A DNA stretch of 14,947 bases, from assembly GCA_946186335.1 (NCBI GenBank), contig CAMHMW010000033.1, forward strand, positions 1 through 14,947, written 5' to 3'. The DNA comes from an uncultured Candidatus Melainabacteria bacterium (GTDB taxonomy: Bacteria > Cyanobacteriota > Vampirovibrionia > Gastranaerophilales > Gastranaerophilaceae). Positions 1 to 8,095 of this stretch are shown here, one piece after another. Position 1 is the first letter of the stretch. Every line of letters starts with the position of its first letter. A program made the translations under genes and the position numbers. The notes under the pieces were generated by a model that was not told the DNA's origin, made no database searches, and worked only from the letters and a program-made list of their open reading frames with translations.

Positions 1-2520
1 GCTAACGGCACGGGAACAGTTACAATTGACGAATTTAATATCCTCAACGGAACATCATACACTGATGCAGGCAAAGACTTCAATTCTCAAATTCTTGTAA
101 CAAACGGTCTTGAACTTGCATTGTCCGACACCGCAAGAGCGCAGCTCGGAACAGAACATCTGTTGAGTTCTGAAATTATTGATTCAATAATTACAAAAGA
201 CGAAATTAAAACCGAAACAAAATGGACTGATGTTTATAAAGTTTATGAACAGGACAGAACAAAAGATACATACGGAACATTAGGCTTAGGTCAGACAACC
301 ACACTTAATGATTCTATCGTAATGAGTACAAGAGAAGAAACCGTACTCGGACCTGTTCATGAAATAGGAACACAGGGTGATACTCTGAAACTTATTAACC
401 AAAAAGATACTGACGACAGAAGCTTTGTAACAGACAATCCTAAAGCTAAATACAAAGTAACGGAAGATTTAGGCAACACCGCAGCAGGCACATTCACCGT
501 ACAGGGTGCAACTGACGGCAACAAGAAATCAACAATTGACCTTAATAATCATTCCGGCTTCAAGATTAACAAAGAAGGAACAGAATTAGTCCTTAAAGAC
601 GTCAAAGTTACAGGCGGTAAAGAACTTGTTAAATCCTTACAGGAAGATTCCAAAATTGTCCTTGATAATGCTGACATTTCAAACAACGGCTCAGGTATCA
701 AGACAATGGGCGATATTGATATCAAGGGTAAATCAACAATTGAAGACAGTATAATCACAATGTCTGCAAATTCCGAAATCAATATTGACGGAACAGATAC
801 CGTAACCTTAAATGACAAACTCATCGGTATAGGCGGCTCAAAACTTAATGTTGAAAACGGAAAACTTAAATTAGGCGAAAAAGCACAAATTTCGGGTCTT
901 GATACAACCGTTACAAATACCGAAATCGATATGGCAAAAGACAGCGCATTAACAGGACTTGACCTGACTCTTAACGGTAACAATAAAATCAGTATGGTTA
1001 ATAACAAAGTCGGTTCATTAGCACTGAACAATATGAACCTCAACGGTATATTAACAATGAGTATCGATGCTGATTTGGCTAATAAAGTTATGGACAGATT
1101 ATCCGCTAAGAATGCAACAATTACTCCTGGTTCAAAAATCAACGTAGATAAGATTAACCTAATTTCACCGACAAATGAACTTGAAGTATCATTGTTATTC
1201 ACCGATAACAAAAAACTTGCAAAATACGTCAACTACACAGGTGAAGATACAATCGCATACTCACCGATATACAAATATACAACTCATTACGGTCTGAAAA
1301 ACGGTGAAGGTTACTTTACATTCACAACAAGCGGCGGAAATTCATCCTTCAACCCCGCAATATTGGCAACTCCTGTAATGAATCAGGCCGGTATGCAGGC
1401 TGCAATGAATACAACGATGTACCACGCTTTTGAACACTCTGACGGATTTACAAAACTCAGAGCGATAGACAGATTTGCCCTGATTAACCAGAATAAATAT
1501 GCATTAGCAGAAGGTGCATCAACAGACTTCAACAGCAACCTGGCTGCTATGAGTCACCTGTATCAGAACAAAGCAGGATGGGCAAGACCTTATGCGTCAT
1601 TTGAAAATATGTCGCTCAGAAACGGCCCGAGAGTCGGCGTTAACTCATACGGAACACTTGTAGGTTTTGATACAGACTTCAAAGAACTTAAACATGGCTG
1701 GAATACCGTATTCACCGGTTATCTTGGTTACAACGGTTCTCATATAACATACTCCGGTGTATCAACGAATATGAACGGCGGTGTGATAGGTGCAACCCAA
1801 ACATGGTATAAGGGTAACTTCTGGACGGCATTAACGGCAACAGTAGGCGCTTCTGTTGCAGAAAATGATACAATGTATGGTCACGATGATAACGTTTCTT
1901 ATATGACCGGTATAGGCTCCAAAACAGGTTATAATTTTGAATTTGCAGACGGCAAATTTATTATGCAGCCAATATGGTTTATGGGCTACTCTCTGATGAA
2001 GACTTTTGACTACACAAACGCAGCAGGAGTAAGAATCAACTCAGATCCTCTGCATACAATTCAACTGAACCCGAGCATCAGATTCATAGGCAACCTCAAA
2101 CATGGATGGCAGCCTTATGCTTCTGTCGGAATGGTTTGGAACCTGATGAATGAAACACATACGGAAGCAATGGGTATTGATCTTCCTGATATGAGTATCA
2201 GACCTTATGTTGAATACGGTGCAGGTGTACAGAAACAAATCGGCGACAGATTTACGGGTTATGCTCAGGCTATGATGAGAAACGGCGGAAGAAACGGTAT
2301 TGCATTGACAGGCGGCTTCCGTTGGGCAATCGGTCGTGACGGCAAACAGGTACAAAAAGTCCAAAAAGTAAATAATAAAACTTCTAATAAGGCTGTTAAA
2401 ACAACAAAAGCAGAACCTGCCGTTCAGCAGACAAATAATACCGAACGCAAAGTTATAAAAGAGATTAAGGTTAAAAACCCGAAAACAACAAGAACAAATC
2501 AGGTTGGGGTTATAAAATAG
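1..2520 (+). CDS. Autotransporter (type V secretion) adhesin, 5'-truncated by window edge
   Basis: The reading frame is open from base 1 (about 40 codons before the TTG at 121), so the gene begins upstream; 839 residues are visible. Residues 1-440 are Asn/Thr/Asp/Lys-rich with recurring short strands (for example SEINIDGTDTVTLN), typical of a beta-helix passenger that would be displayed outside the cell. From about base 1340 to 2331 alternating aromatic/Gly strands build an autotransporter-type beta-barrel of roughly 330 residues, which inserts in the outer membrane and exports the passenger. The end of the barrel reads RNGGRNGIALTGGFRWAIG, matching the family's usual 'RNG...GLRW-F' last strands. 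Normally such proteins stop there. This one continues for about 61 residues with 13 Lys and 3 Arg against 4 acidic residues. The barrel assignment is strong; the passenger's ligand is unknown. The next gene is convergent, 21 bp away. Confidence 0.85.
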   Translation, partial: ANGTGTVTIDEFNILNGTSYTDAGKDFNSQILVTNGLELALSDTARAQLGTEHLLSSEIIDSIITKDEIKTETKWTDVYKVYEQDRTKDTYGTLGLGQTTTLNDSIVMSTREETVLGPVHEIGTQGDTLKLINQKDTDDRSFVTDNPKAKYKVTEDLGNTAAGTFTVQGATDGNKKSTIDLNNHSGFKINKEGTELVLKDVKVTGGKELVKSLQEDSKIVLDNADISNNGSGIKTMGDIDIKGKSTIEDSIITMSANSEINIDGTDTVTLNDKLIGIGGSKLNVENGKLKLGEKAQISGLDTTVTNTEIDMAKDSALTGLDLTLNGNNKISMVNNKVGSLALNNMNLNGILTMSIDADLANKVMDRLSAKNATITPGSKINVDKINLISPTNELEVSLLFTDNKKLAKYVNYTGEDTIAYSPIYKYTTHYGLKNGEGYFTFTTSGGNSSFNPAILATPVMNQAGMQAAMNTTMYHAFEHSDGFTKLRAIDRFALINQNKYALAEGASTDFNSNLAAMSHLYQNKAGWARPYASFENMSLRNGPRVGVNSYGTLVGFDTDFKELKHGWNTVFTGYLGYNGSHITYSGVSTNMNGGVIGATQTWYKGNFWTALTATVGASVAENDTMYGHDDNVSYMTGIGSKTGYNFEFADGKFIMQPIWFMGYSLMKTFDYTNAAGVRINSDPLHTIQLNPSIRFIGNLKHGWQPYASVGMVWNLMNETHTEAMGIDLPDMSIRPYVEYGAGVQKQIGDRFTGYAQAMMRNGGRNGIALTGGFRWAIGRDGKQVQKVQKVNNKTSNKAVKTTKAEPAVQQTNNTERKVIKEIKVKNPKTTRTNQVGVIK

Positions 2521-2541
2521 TTTTTGCCTGACAGATATTAT

Positions 2542-3696
2542 CTATTTTTTGACGTAAAGACCTTCAAAATATTTCCATTGGTCGCCTGCGAGTTTCAGTT
2601 TTTCAATATCTTCGCAGACATTATTGCGTTCGATTTTAAATTTTTTATCTGCCTCTTTTGTACAGATTTCTAAATTCTCACTCAGTAACCGTCTTATAAA
2701 TTTAACCGTATCCTCAGGCTTTATCGGAACTTTTTCATGTGTCATAACCACATCTTCTTCCCCTTCATGTTCTCTGAAAAATTTGACAAAGGCTTCATCG
2801 GCAAATTCGGATTTCGGAATTAAACCTGCGGTTACGGTAGTATGTCCTTCATCAGTTCTTTTAAATGTAACGGGTTCACCTATGTGCATAGCGTTAAATT
2901 CTTTATCAGCCCCTTTTCCGTATGAAAACCCGACAGGAACAACTGTCACTTCTTTTTTTATCCCGAGAATTTTGCTTACCATCTCCGCAACACCTGATTG
3001 AAATCTTTCATTCAGGTCAAGCGTTTGACTTATCGCCATTTTACCTTCGGGGAAGATAAATATATTGCACTTATCTTTTATAAACCCTTTGATAAGCGGG
3101 AAAAATGCTCTTGCATTAACCGATTTGTCGGCAGAAAACAAATTCGCATCTATCCCGACAGCCCCGAATGCCTCAAAAGCCTTTCGTTTGACTGGATTCA
3201 TTGTTTTTAAAATATCCTGATTAAGAATAATTTTTGGCAGGGGAAAATCTTCTTTTTTACCCGCTTTTATATATGCATCGGTTAATAAGGTATTTAAACA
3301 TGCCAGCATAGAAGGGTCTTGGCCCTGGTTAGAATGATTCATTATAAAAATGGTTGACTTACCGCCTGCGGCAACACGTTCCAGAATTTTATCCTGAATA
3401 TTTACATGAAATTTTTTGGCTGAACTGTAAAAACGACTTATCTCATCAAGTAATACAAGGTATTTTTCCGTCTGTTCAGGTTTAACACCTGATATAAAAC
3501 CGATAGCATTTTTTATATACGGTTTTGCAAAAAAATCTGATATTCTGTTACCTATAACACGAAAAGAGTATTCAACTCCTCTCATACCCGTTTCACTCAC
3601 AGCATTTATTCCGCCTCCGCAAAAATGCGGTTCGGAAGTTCTTTTAGGGGCATTATAAGTGTTTATGCTATATTTATAATTCGGGGCTATGTACAT
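2542..3696 (-). CDS. PlsC-like 1-acyl-glycerol-3-phosphate acyltransferase family protein
   Basis: A 384-residue protein of the PlsC/LPLAT superfamily, which transfers acyl chains to lysophosphatidic acid or related acceptors at the inner membrane. Motif I is FIMNHSNQGQDPSM (residues 117-130), motif II-like GAVGIDANLF lies at 178-187, motif III IFPEGK at 214-219 and motif IV VVPVGFSYG at 252-260. The catalytic pair is H121 and D127, a spacing of H-X5-D where the family has H-X4-D. The N-terminal 80 residues and the C-terminal 100 lie outside the catalytic core, and the N-terminus carries a PHFCG tag. No clear transmembrane segment is visible. The ATG at 3696 has an AGGA 9 nt upstream, and both lie in an inverted repeat. 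The same-strand gene upstream ends 81 bp away, so an operon is possible, though a TATAAT lies between them. The substrate could also be a sterol, ornithine lipid or glycolipid acceptor. Confidence 0.82.
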   Translation of the reverse strand: MYIAPNYKYSINTYNAPKRTSEPHFCGGGINAVSETGMRGVEYSFRVIGNRISDFFAKPYIKNAIGFISGVKPEQTEKYLVLLDEISRFYSSAKKFHVNIQDKILERVAAGGKSTIFIMNHSNQGQDPSMLACLNTLLTDAYIKAGKKEDFPLPKIILNQDILKTMNPVKRKAFEAFGAVGIDANLFSADKSVNARAFFPLIKGFIKDKCNIFIFPEGKMAISQTLDLNERFQSGVAEMVSKILGIKKEVTVVPVGFSYGKGADKEFNAMHIGEPVTFKRTDEGHTTVTAGLIPKSEFADEAFVKFFREHEGEEDVVMTHEKVPIKPEDTVKFIRRLLSENLEICTKEADKKFKIERNNVCEDIEKLKLAGDQWKYFEGLYVKK

Positions 3697-3732
3697 ATTT
3701 ACCGTTCCTGACTATTCAAGAACGGTAAATAT
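3695..3732 (-). promoter_or_regulatory. 13-bp perfect inverted repeat over the RBS and start codon of the acyltransferase gene
   Basis: Arms atatttaccgttc (3695-3707) and gaacggtaaatat (3720-3732) are exact reverse complements around a 12-nt loop. In the minus-strand transcript the 3' arm holds part of the Shine-Dalgarno AGGA and the first two bases of the AUG. Folding would therefore hide the start of translation. No U-tract follows, so it is not an intrinsic terminator. It could act as an RNA switch or thermometer, or as a DNA operator for a dimeric regulator. Confidence 0.6.
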
Positions 3733-3755
3733 TTAAAATTGCCTGATTTTTATTC

Positions 3756-3761
3756 ATTATA
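3756..3761 (-). promoter_or_regulatory. Possible -10 box (TATAAT) of the acyltransferase gene
   Basis: A perfect TATAAT reads on the minus strand 60 bp before the start codon. No convincing -35 element is found at 16-18 bp. If used, it would give a leader of about 50 nt that contains the whole inverted repeat at 3695-3732. Confidence 0.35.
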
Positions 3762-3777
3762 AAGTTATATTAAGAAT

Positions 3778-4443
3778 TTATGATAAAACATCATTTGCCG
3801 GCTTAGAGGTTAATTCTTTAAGGGTTTTTCTCGGTGCGGCAATTCCCGCAGAACCGGCGTAATGTGCAACAGAACCCATACCCGATGCTGTTGCGGCAAA
3901 AGATGATGCACTTTCGTTTCCGATACCTTTTTCATTGTATAAGAAATCATAAGCGGCATCCTGTAAAGGATTTTTGCGCATCCATTCAATCCACTCGGCT
4001 GGGAGAGCATCTGAGCCTAATGTCGGATAATGAACCGACTGATCCATAAATGATGCGGCACCCGAAGTATAAGAACCAACACCTGTTGTCACAAGCCCTG
4101 ATGAAGATGCTTCAACGCTTGCTATTTTTGATGCTTCTTTTAAACCGGTTGTATCACCCTCGAGAGCCATCGGTTTAATCGGCCTGCCCAAAATTTTATT
4201 CCATCTGGTTTTTATTGCATTTGCCAATGCTCTTATAGGTTTTGCAAAACCAATTCCGCCCTTTTCCATAGGAAATATTGTGGATTCCAAAATTCCGCTT
4301 GGTATCATCGAAGCTGATGAGGTTGTCATTGCGGAACTGTCTCCTGAATTTGCTAAAATATTAACTAAATTTCCGCCTTTAATTCTTACGGTTGCTTTAA
4401 AATTCGGTTCATAATTTTGTTGAGAAACAGGATTAACTTGCAT
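3778..4443 (-). CDS. Hypothetical protein with N-terminal PNFKA tag
   Basis: I do not recognise this 221-residue protein. It starts at an ATG with AAGGA placed 9 nt upstream, so translation is well supported. The N-terminus MQVNPVSQQNYEPNFKAT is not a signal peptide. It carries a PNFKA motif similar to PHFCG in the neighbouring acyltransferase. Residues 25-50 and 95-135 are rich in Ser, Thr, Ala and Gly and look disordered. A basic segment around residues 70-90 (KPIRALANAIKTRWNKILGRPIK) is broken here only by its own composition and could form an amphipathic helix. Residues 145-165 contain Trp and acidic residues (EWIEWMRKNPLQDAAYDFL). There are no cysteines, no membrane segments and no catalytic motif. 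It lies between the acyltransferase and an exported protein on the same strand, with about 80-95 bp gaps. Confidence 0.7.
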   Translation of the reverse strand: MQVNPVSQQNYEPNFKATVRIKGGNLVNILANSGDSSAMTTSSASMIPSGILESTIFPMEKGGIGFAKPIRALANAIKTRWNKILGRPIKPMALEGDTTGLKEASKIASVEASSSGLVTTGVGSYTSGAASFMDQSVHYPTLGSDALPAEWIEWMRKNPLQDAAYDFLYNEKGIGNESASSFAATASGMGSVAHYAGSAGIAAPRKTLKELTSKPANDVLS

Positions 4444-4537
4444 TTAATTTTTTCCTTTCGATAATTTAGTTGTCTGCTGCTATTACAAACCCCGTAAAAA
4501 AAATTTTTGCTACTTTCATACAATTATGCCGGAGTCA

Positions 4538-5290
4538 CTACGAATCCGTTAGTGCGCAGAATTGTCCGCTTCCATTATTTAACGGGTCTTTCTGCTGACC
4601 TTTTTTATAATAGTCTTTTATCATTTTTATCTGGGATGCAGAACAAAATGTATCCTGACCAAGATTAGCACGCTCAAAACACTCCTTTGTAACTCCCCTT
4701 TTTTCTAAGGTTCTCGGGAAACAATCCTGAGTATATACAGGTTCAACAATCCCGTCAACCCGCCTTTTATCCCTCAATTGTTCAATGGTATAATTATCTT
4801 TCTCATCATAACTGAATCTCGGCGCTTCTGCCTGCTCCAAAATTTTATACAGATATTTTATATCCTTATATTTAAGTCCATCAACACAATATGCACTATA
4901 ATACCCTGATTCTGAGGCAAAATTTACCACATAATATTTTTCATTGTCACCACGAACCCTGAAACTTACACCATTTCGCAATTTTACGGTTTTATTAACG
5001 GGATAATTTTCATAAACTCCGCTTATATCACCATTTCCTATGTAATGAACGGTTTTTCGCAAAGTTAAAATTCTTCTGTCTTTAAGCAAAATTTCAAATT
5101 CTATCATATCTTTCATAGCACGCACACGATAGTCCTTCACATATAAAGGGAAATTAAACCCTGCTTTTTGAGCTGCGCAACTGATATCATTTCCGCAATA
5201 TACCCACGGATTTTGCATCGAATACGATTTTTCGTAAACAATAAATACTCCTGCTGCAATAACAACCAAACTCAACAATAATTTTTTCAT
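4538..5290 (-). CDS. Exported protein of unknown function with seven mature-chain cysteines
   Basis: A 250-residue protein starting with a signal peptide or N-terminal anchor: MKKLLLSLVVIAAGVFIV is a basic n-region and hydrophobic core, and a cleavage site may lie near SYS-MQ (residues 22-26). There is no lipobox. The start is fixed by AAAGGAG 5 nt before the ATG. The mature part begins NPWVYCGNDISCAAQKAGF, followed by alternating strand-like segments. It holds seven Cys, near residues 32, 38, 135, 189, 199, 216 and 245, suggesting disulphides in the periplasm or outside. The 'NPW...Cys...KAGF.FPL' opening vaguely recalls small exported domains of Firmicutes (DUF4367-like), but I cannot confirm this. 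It diverges from the CxC-cluster gene at 5381 with a 90-bp shared promoter region. Confidence 0.72.
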   Translation of the reverse strand: MKKLLLSLVVIAAGVFIVYEKSYSMQNPWVYCGNDISCAAQKAGFNFPLYVKDYRVRAMKDMIEFEILLKDRRILTLRKTVHYIGNGDISGVYENYPVNKTVKLRNGVSFRVRGDNEKYYVVNFASESGYYSAYCVDGLKYKDIKYLYKILEQAEAPRFSYDEKDNYTIEQLRDKRRVDGIVEPVYTQDCFPRTLEKRGVTKECFERANLGQDTFCSASQIKMIKDYYKKGQQKDPLNNGSGQFCALTDS

Positions 5291-5330
5291 ACCTGCTCCT
5301 TTATGATTATCTTACGACAAAAATAAAAAC

Positions 5331-5359
5331 TTGATAAATCAATAAAAATATAATATTAT
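5331..5359 (+). promoter_or_regulatory. Predicted promoter TTGATA-17-TATTAT for the CxC-cluster gene
   Basis: TTGATA at 5331-5336 and TATTAT at 5354-5359 are separated by 17 bp and match the sigma-70-type consensus at 5/6 positions each. Transcription would start near 5366, just before the GGAGGG ribosome-binding site at 5369-5374. The -35 region is also part of the short palindrome TTGATaaATCAA (5331-5342), which might be an operator in this divergent region. Confidence 0.5.
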
Positions 5360-5380
5360 TTGAGTGTTGGAGGGTAAATT

Positions 5381-5851
5381 ATGAAAAAATTTTTAACAAT
5401 GATAGCGGTTTTGACTGTCGCATTTATGACAAATTGTGCTATGGCACAGGAAACAACTGATATGACAAAAACCGAACAGATTATGAATACAATTTCCGAA
5501 AAAACCGAAGCTGCAACAGATAAAACAGTTGAAAGCGTGAAATACGGTTCAAAAAAGGCCGGAAGATTTATAAAAGAAAAATCGGTAATTGTCGGTGAAA
5601 AAACGGTTGAACACGCAAAAAGCGGAGCGCATAAAGCCAAAAAAGCAACCGTAAAAGGTGCTAATCAGGTTTCTAATGTAACCGCAAAAGGAATGAAAAA
5701 AGCAGCACAAAAAATGCAAAATTCCGCAGAAAGAACAATTGAAAAAACAAACAAAAATCTTGAAGAAATGAAAACTCCGAAGTGCAAATGCGAAGAAATT
5801 AAATGCAACTGCAATAATGATTGCGGATGTGCCGATAACACAGAAGAATAA
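5381..5851 (+). CDS. Small exported helical protein with a metallothionein-like C-terminal CxC cluster
   Basis: A 156-residue protein with a strong ribosome-binding site (GGAGGG, 6 nt before ATG). Residues 1-22 form a signal peptide ending AMA, with probable cleavage before Q23; C19 lies inside it and does not sit in a lipobox. Residues 25-130 are almost free of hydrophobic cores and very rich in Lys, Glu, Ala and Thr. They carry loosely repeated segments such as SVKYGSKKAGRF and HAKSGAHKAKKATVKG, resembling the 11-mer amphipathic helices of LEA-type stress proteins. Residues 134-150 contain six cysteines as CKC, CNC and CGC, ending in acidic residues. Three CxC pairs in 16 residues is the arrangement of thiolate metal-binding proteins. 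The function is not known. Metal sequestration in the periplasm or envelope is inference. It is monocistronic, with a terminator immediately downstream. Confidence 0.75.
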   Translation: MKKFLTMIAVLTVAFMTNCAMAQETTDMTKTEQIMNTISEKTEAATDKTVESVKYGSKKAGRFIKEKSVIVGEKTVEHAKSGAHKAKKATVKGANQVSNVTAKGMKKAAQKMQNSAERTIEKTNKNLEEMKTPKCKCEEIKCNCNNDCGCADNTEE

Positions 5852-5864
5852 ATTTTTACAAACG

Positions 5865-5900
5865 AAAAATAAGGGTGTAAGTTTTTACACCCTTATTTTT
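5865..5900. terminator. Bidirectional intrinsic terminator
   Basis: Arms aaaaataagggtgtaa (5865-5880) and ttacacccttattttt (5885-5900) pair perfectly over 16 bp with a GTTT loop. The stem has a T-run on its 3' side and an A-run on its 5' side, so it can end transcription in both directions. It lies between the convergent genes ending at 5851 (+) and 5921 (-). Confidence 0.9.
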
Positions 5901-5920
5901 TATCTGTTCATACAATTTTA

Positions 5921-8095
5921 TTATATTTCTTTCAAAAGTTCTGCCGCAAAAGGATTAATAGTTTGAGCGGCTTTTTCAAATAATGAAAATTCACCCGTTG
6001 CAATCTGAGGAGCAGAAGATTGTGATATTTGTGCATTCATGCTGTTCAAATCCGATATATCATAACCGATTACGCTAAATTCAACAGGGAAACCGAATAC
6101 ATAATCCCAGTTAAATCTTACAACATCACCATCATCCCATGGGTTTACAAGTTCAAGATAACGTGCTCCGCCGGGTTCTGAACCCACATTTTTGACGGCA
6201 TAAGCATGTGCAACAATTTTTCCGACTGAGGTGTCACTTACCTGTTCGGCTTCATCATATACACTAAATCCGAAAGTTAAATTTGAAATCATATTATTAT
6301 TGTATAATTCCCATAATATTGAGAATGTTTGATGTGATTTATTTATTTCCGTTACATCATAATAGAAATCTGCCGCCTTTGATGTACCTAAAAGGTATTC
6401 GGATAATGTCTTTTTATAAGTTTCATGACCGAACGGATCTTCATCCAGCATCTGTTCCATATACGCAACCCAGTTTTCGCATCCCGTATTAGCCTGAATT
6501 AATTTGTTAAAGGCATAATCAAAGATTTTTGTATCAATATCCATGTAAGCCCCGTTATATGCATTAAATTCTCCGGCAGTGAATGTTACGGTATTTGTCT
6601 TATCATCTGGCGCATTATAATTTTTAAATACAACCGTATATGTACTGCCTTCCACTGAAACGGTAATATATTGAGATAAATCCAAATTATTCTGACAGTG
6701 ACCGAGTGAGTTCAGTAATGAGAATATCTGACAATCACCTGACTGACCCTGTGATGCCCAGCCGTCAATATTATCTCTGGTTGCTGTTGCCAACGTTATA
6801 TTCTGTATCAATTCGGCATTCTGTATCGTTGTAAGATTGTATGTATTATCAACATACAATAACTTGTCGTTACCAACACCCAAATCTATGCTATTTACTG
6901 TCGGATTATAAATTTTTACATAATCATCTCCGCTGCCGGTATTTATTGTATTATCCATACAATTAGCATAATAATGTTCCATATTATCATCAATAACAAC
7001 ACCGTTTCTTACTGTATCTGCGTAATTACCTGTGTTTACGACACATGATGAACCCATTAAAATTATATCGTCCATCTGATTAGATGCCGCAGAAATTTCA
7101 AGACCTGAACCGGTGATAAGTAATCTGCCGTTTGAAAGAAATTCAAATGAAGCTTCCAATTCCTGAGTTGTTCTGTTTGTAATAATATACTTGTAATTAG
7201 AACCAGTAAACGGATTAGTTAAAGTCAATTCCAGTTTGTCATCGGTATTTAATCTCAAATCCTCAATAGGTTGATCCCCTCTTGATAATGATCTTCTCAT
7301 TGTTACATTACTGTCATCATAGGTATAACCTTCATCAACCGGTGTAAGCGTATTTTCCCATGTTGTAACTTGACTGCCGCCTTCTGATGAACTGTAATAC
7401 ACATTATTTGCAATATGAGTTTCGCCATTTTCACCCGTTATAATTGTATTTGTATGACCTAGCAGCATAATATCAGAATACTGATTATCAGGTGTTGTTA
7501 CGGAAATACCGGCACCATGAATAACAAGTCTGCCGTCATCCCACATCTCAAAACCTACTGTCTGGTTTGTCGCTGAAACTAACGTATATCTGTAGGTCTT
7601 ATTATTAAAAGTTGCCATAATCGCTACGGCATCACCGCTTGTAATCGAATGGTTTGTAATACCGGTACCGGGATTAACGTTTATAAGCGTAAGCGTAGGA
7701 TCATCCGGATCAAGCGGAGTCGGATCATCAGGAATAATCGGATCTTCCGGATCAATCGGATTATCAGGATTTATTTCAGGTTTACCGAGAGCAACTCTGT
7801 TCCCTTTCATAATCGCAGGTTTTAATGCGGAAATATCGGAAAGGTTACCTGAAAAAAGTTTTCTGATTCCTTTCGATGCTTTTCCTTCATTCATTAATGC
7901 TTCAACCTGTTCATCAGACAATTCTTTGAACACTCCGATACTGTCCGGTGACTTTTTATTTTCAATAATCTTGTTTATATCTTTAATATCATCCGATATA
8001 ACACTTTTTTCTTCTGATTCTTTTTCCTTGTTAAAAGCAACTATCATATTTTTTAATACACTACGGTTAACTTTATTAAACTCAATATCCTTCAC
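5921..8095 (-). CDS. Calpain-type (C2 family) cysteine peptidase with RTX-like motifs and a duplicated beta domain
   Basis: Numbering is for the 726-residue form starting at ATG 8101. The C-terminal half is a calpain-like protease: QGQSGDC at 451-457 places the oxyanion Gln 6 residues before Cys457, as in the calpain QGxxGDCW motif. HAYAVKNV gives His632, and LVNPWDDGD gives Asn653. All triad residues are intact. Upstream come two RTX-like motifs (NTGSGDDYV 387-395, DLGVGNDKL 406-414), two related beta domains (about 150-235 and 285-370), an Asp-Pro-rich linker (111-136) and a charged helical N-terminus. No signal peptide is visible, so export could be by type I secretion (inference), or the enzyme could be intracellular. 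AAGGAG is only 1 nt from ATG 8101 but 7 nt from GTG 8095, so the GTG is the better start. The gene diverges from the repeat exoprotein. Confidence 0.85.
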   Translation of the reverse strand: MKDIEFNKVNRSVLKNMIVAFNKEKESEEKSVISDDIKDINKIIENKKSPDSIGVFKELSDEQVEALMNEGKASKGIRKLFSGNLSDISALKPAIMKGNRVALGKPEINPDNPIDPEDPIIPDDPTPLDPDDPTLTLINVNPGTGITNHSITSGDAVAIMATFNNKTYRYTLVSATNQTVGFEMWDDGRLVIHGAGISVTTPDNQYSDIMLLGHTNTIITGENGETHIANNVYYSSSEGGSQVTTWENTLTPVDEGYTYDDSNVTMRRSLSRGDQPIEDLRLNTDDKLELTLTNPFTGSNYKYIITNRTTQELEASFEFLSNGRLLITGSGLEISAASNQMDDIILMGSSCVVNTGNYADTVRNGVVIDDNMEHYYANCMDNTINTGSGDDYVKIYNPTVNSIDLGVGNDKLLYVDNTYNLTTIQNAELIQNITLATATRDNIDGWASQGQSGDCQIFSLLNSLGHCQNNLDLSQYITVSVEGSTYTVVFKNYNAPDDKTNTVTFTAGEFNAYNGAYMDIDTKIFDYAFNKLIQANTGCENWVAYMEQMLDEDPFGHETYKKTLSEYLLGTSKAADFYYDVTEINKSHQTFSILWELYNNNMISNLTFGFSVYDEAEQVSDTSVGKIVAHAYAVKNVGSEPGGARYLELVNPWDDGDVVRFNWDYVFGFPVEFSVIGYDISDLNSMNAQISQSSAPQIATGEFSLFEKAAQTINPFAAELLKEI

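Noticed and set aside
549..1232. 227-codon minus-strand ORF inside the autotransporter passenger
   Set aside because: It is antisense to a well-supported coding frame, and its hydrophobic Ser/Leu/Ile-rich composition is the expected mirror of Asn/Asp/Lys codons.
2514..2548. Possible terminator between the convergent genes (aaaatag / ctatttt with a small inner hairpin)
   Set aside because: Only a 7-bp AT-only stem with a 21-nt loop; too weak to call.
5432..5450. Lipoprotein signal at C19 of the CxC protein
   Set aside because: The residues before C19 are M-T-N; Asn at the position before Cys does not fit a lipobox, and a standard AMA cleavage site follows.
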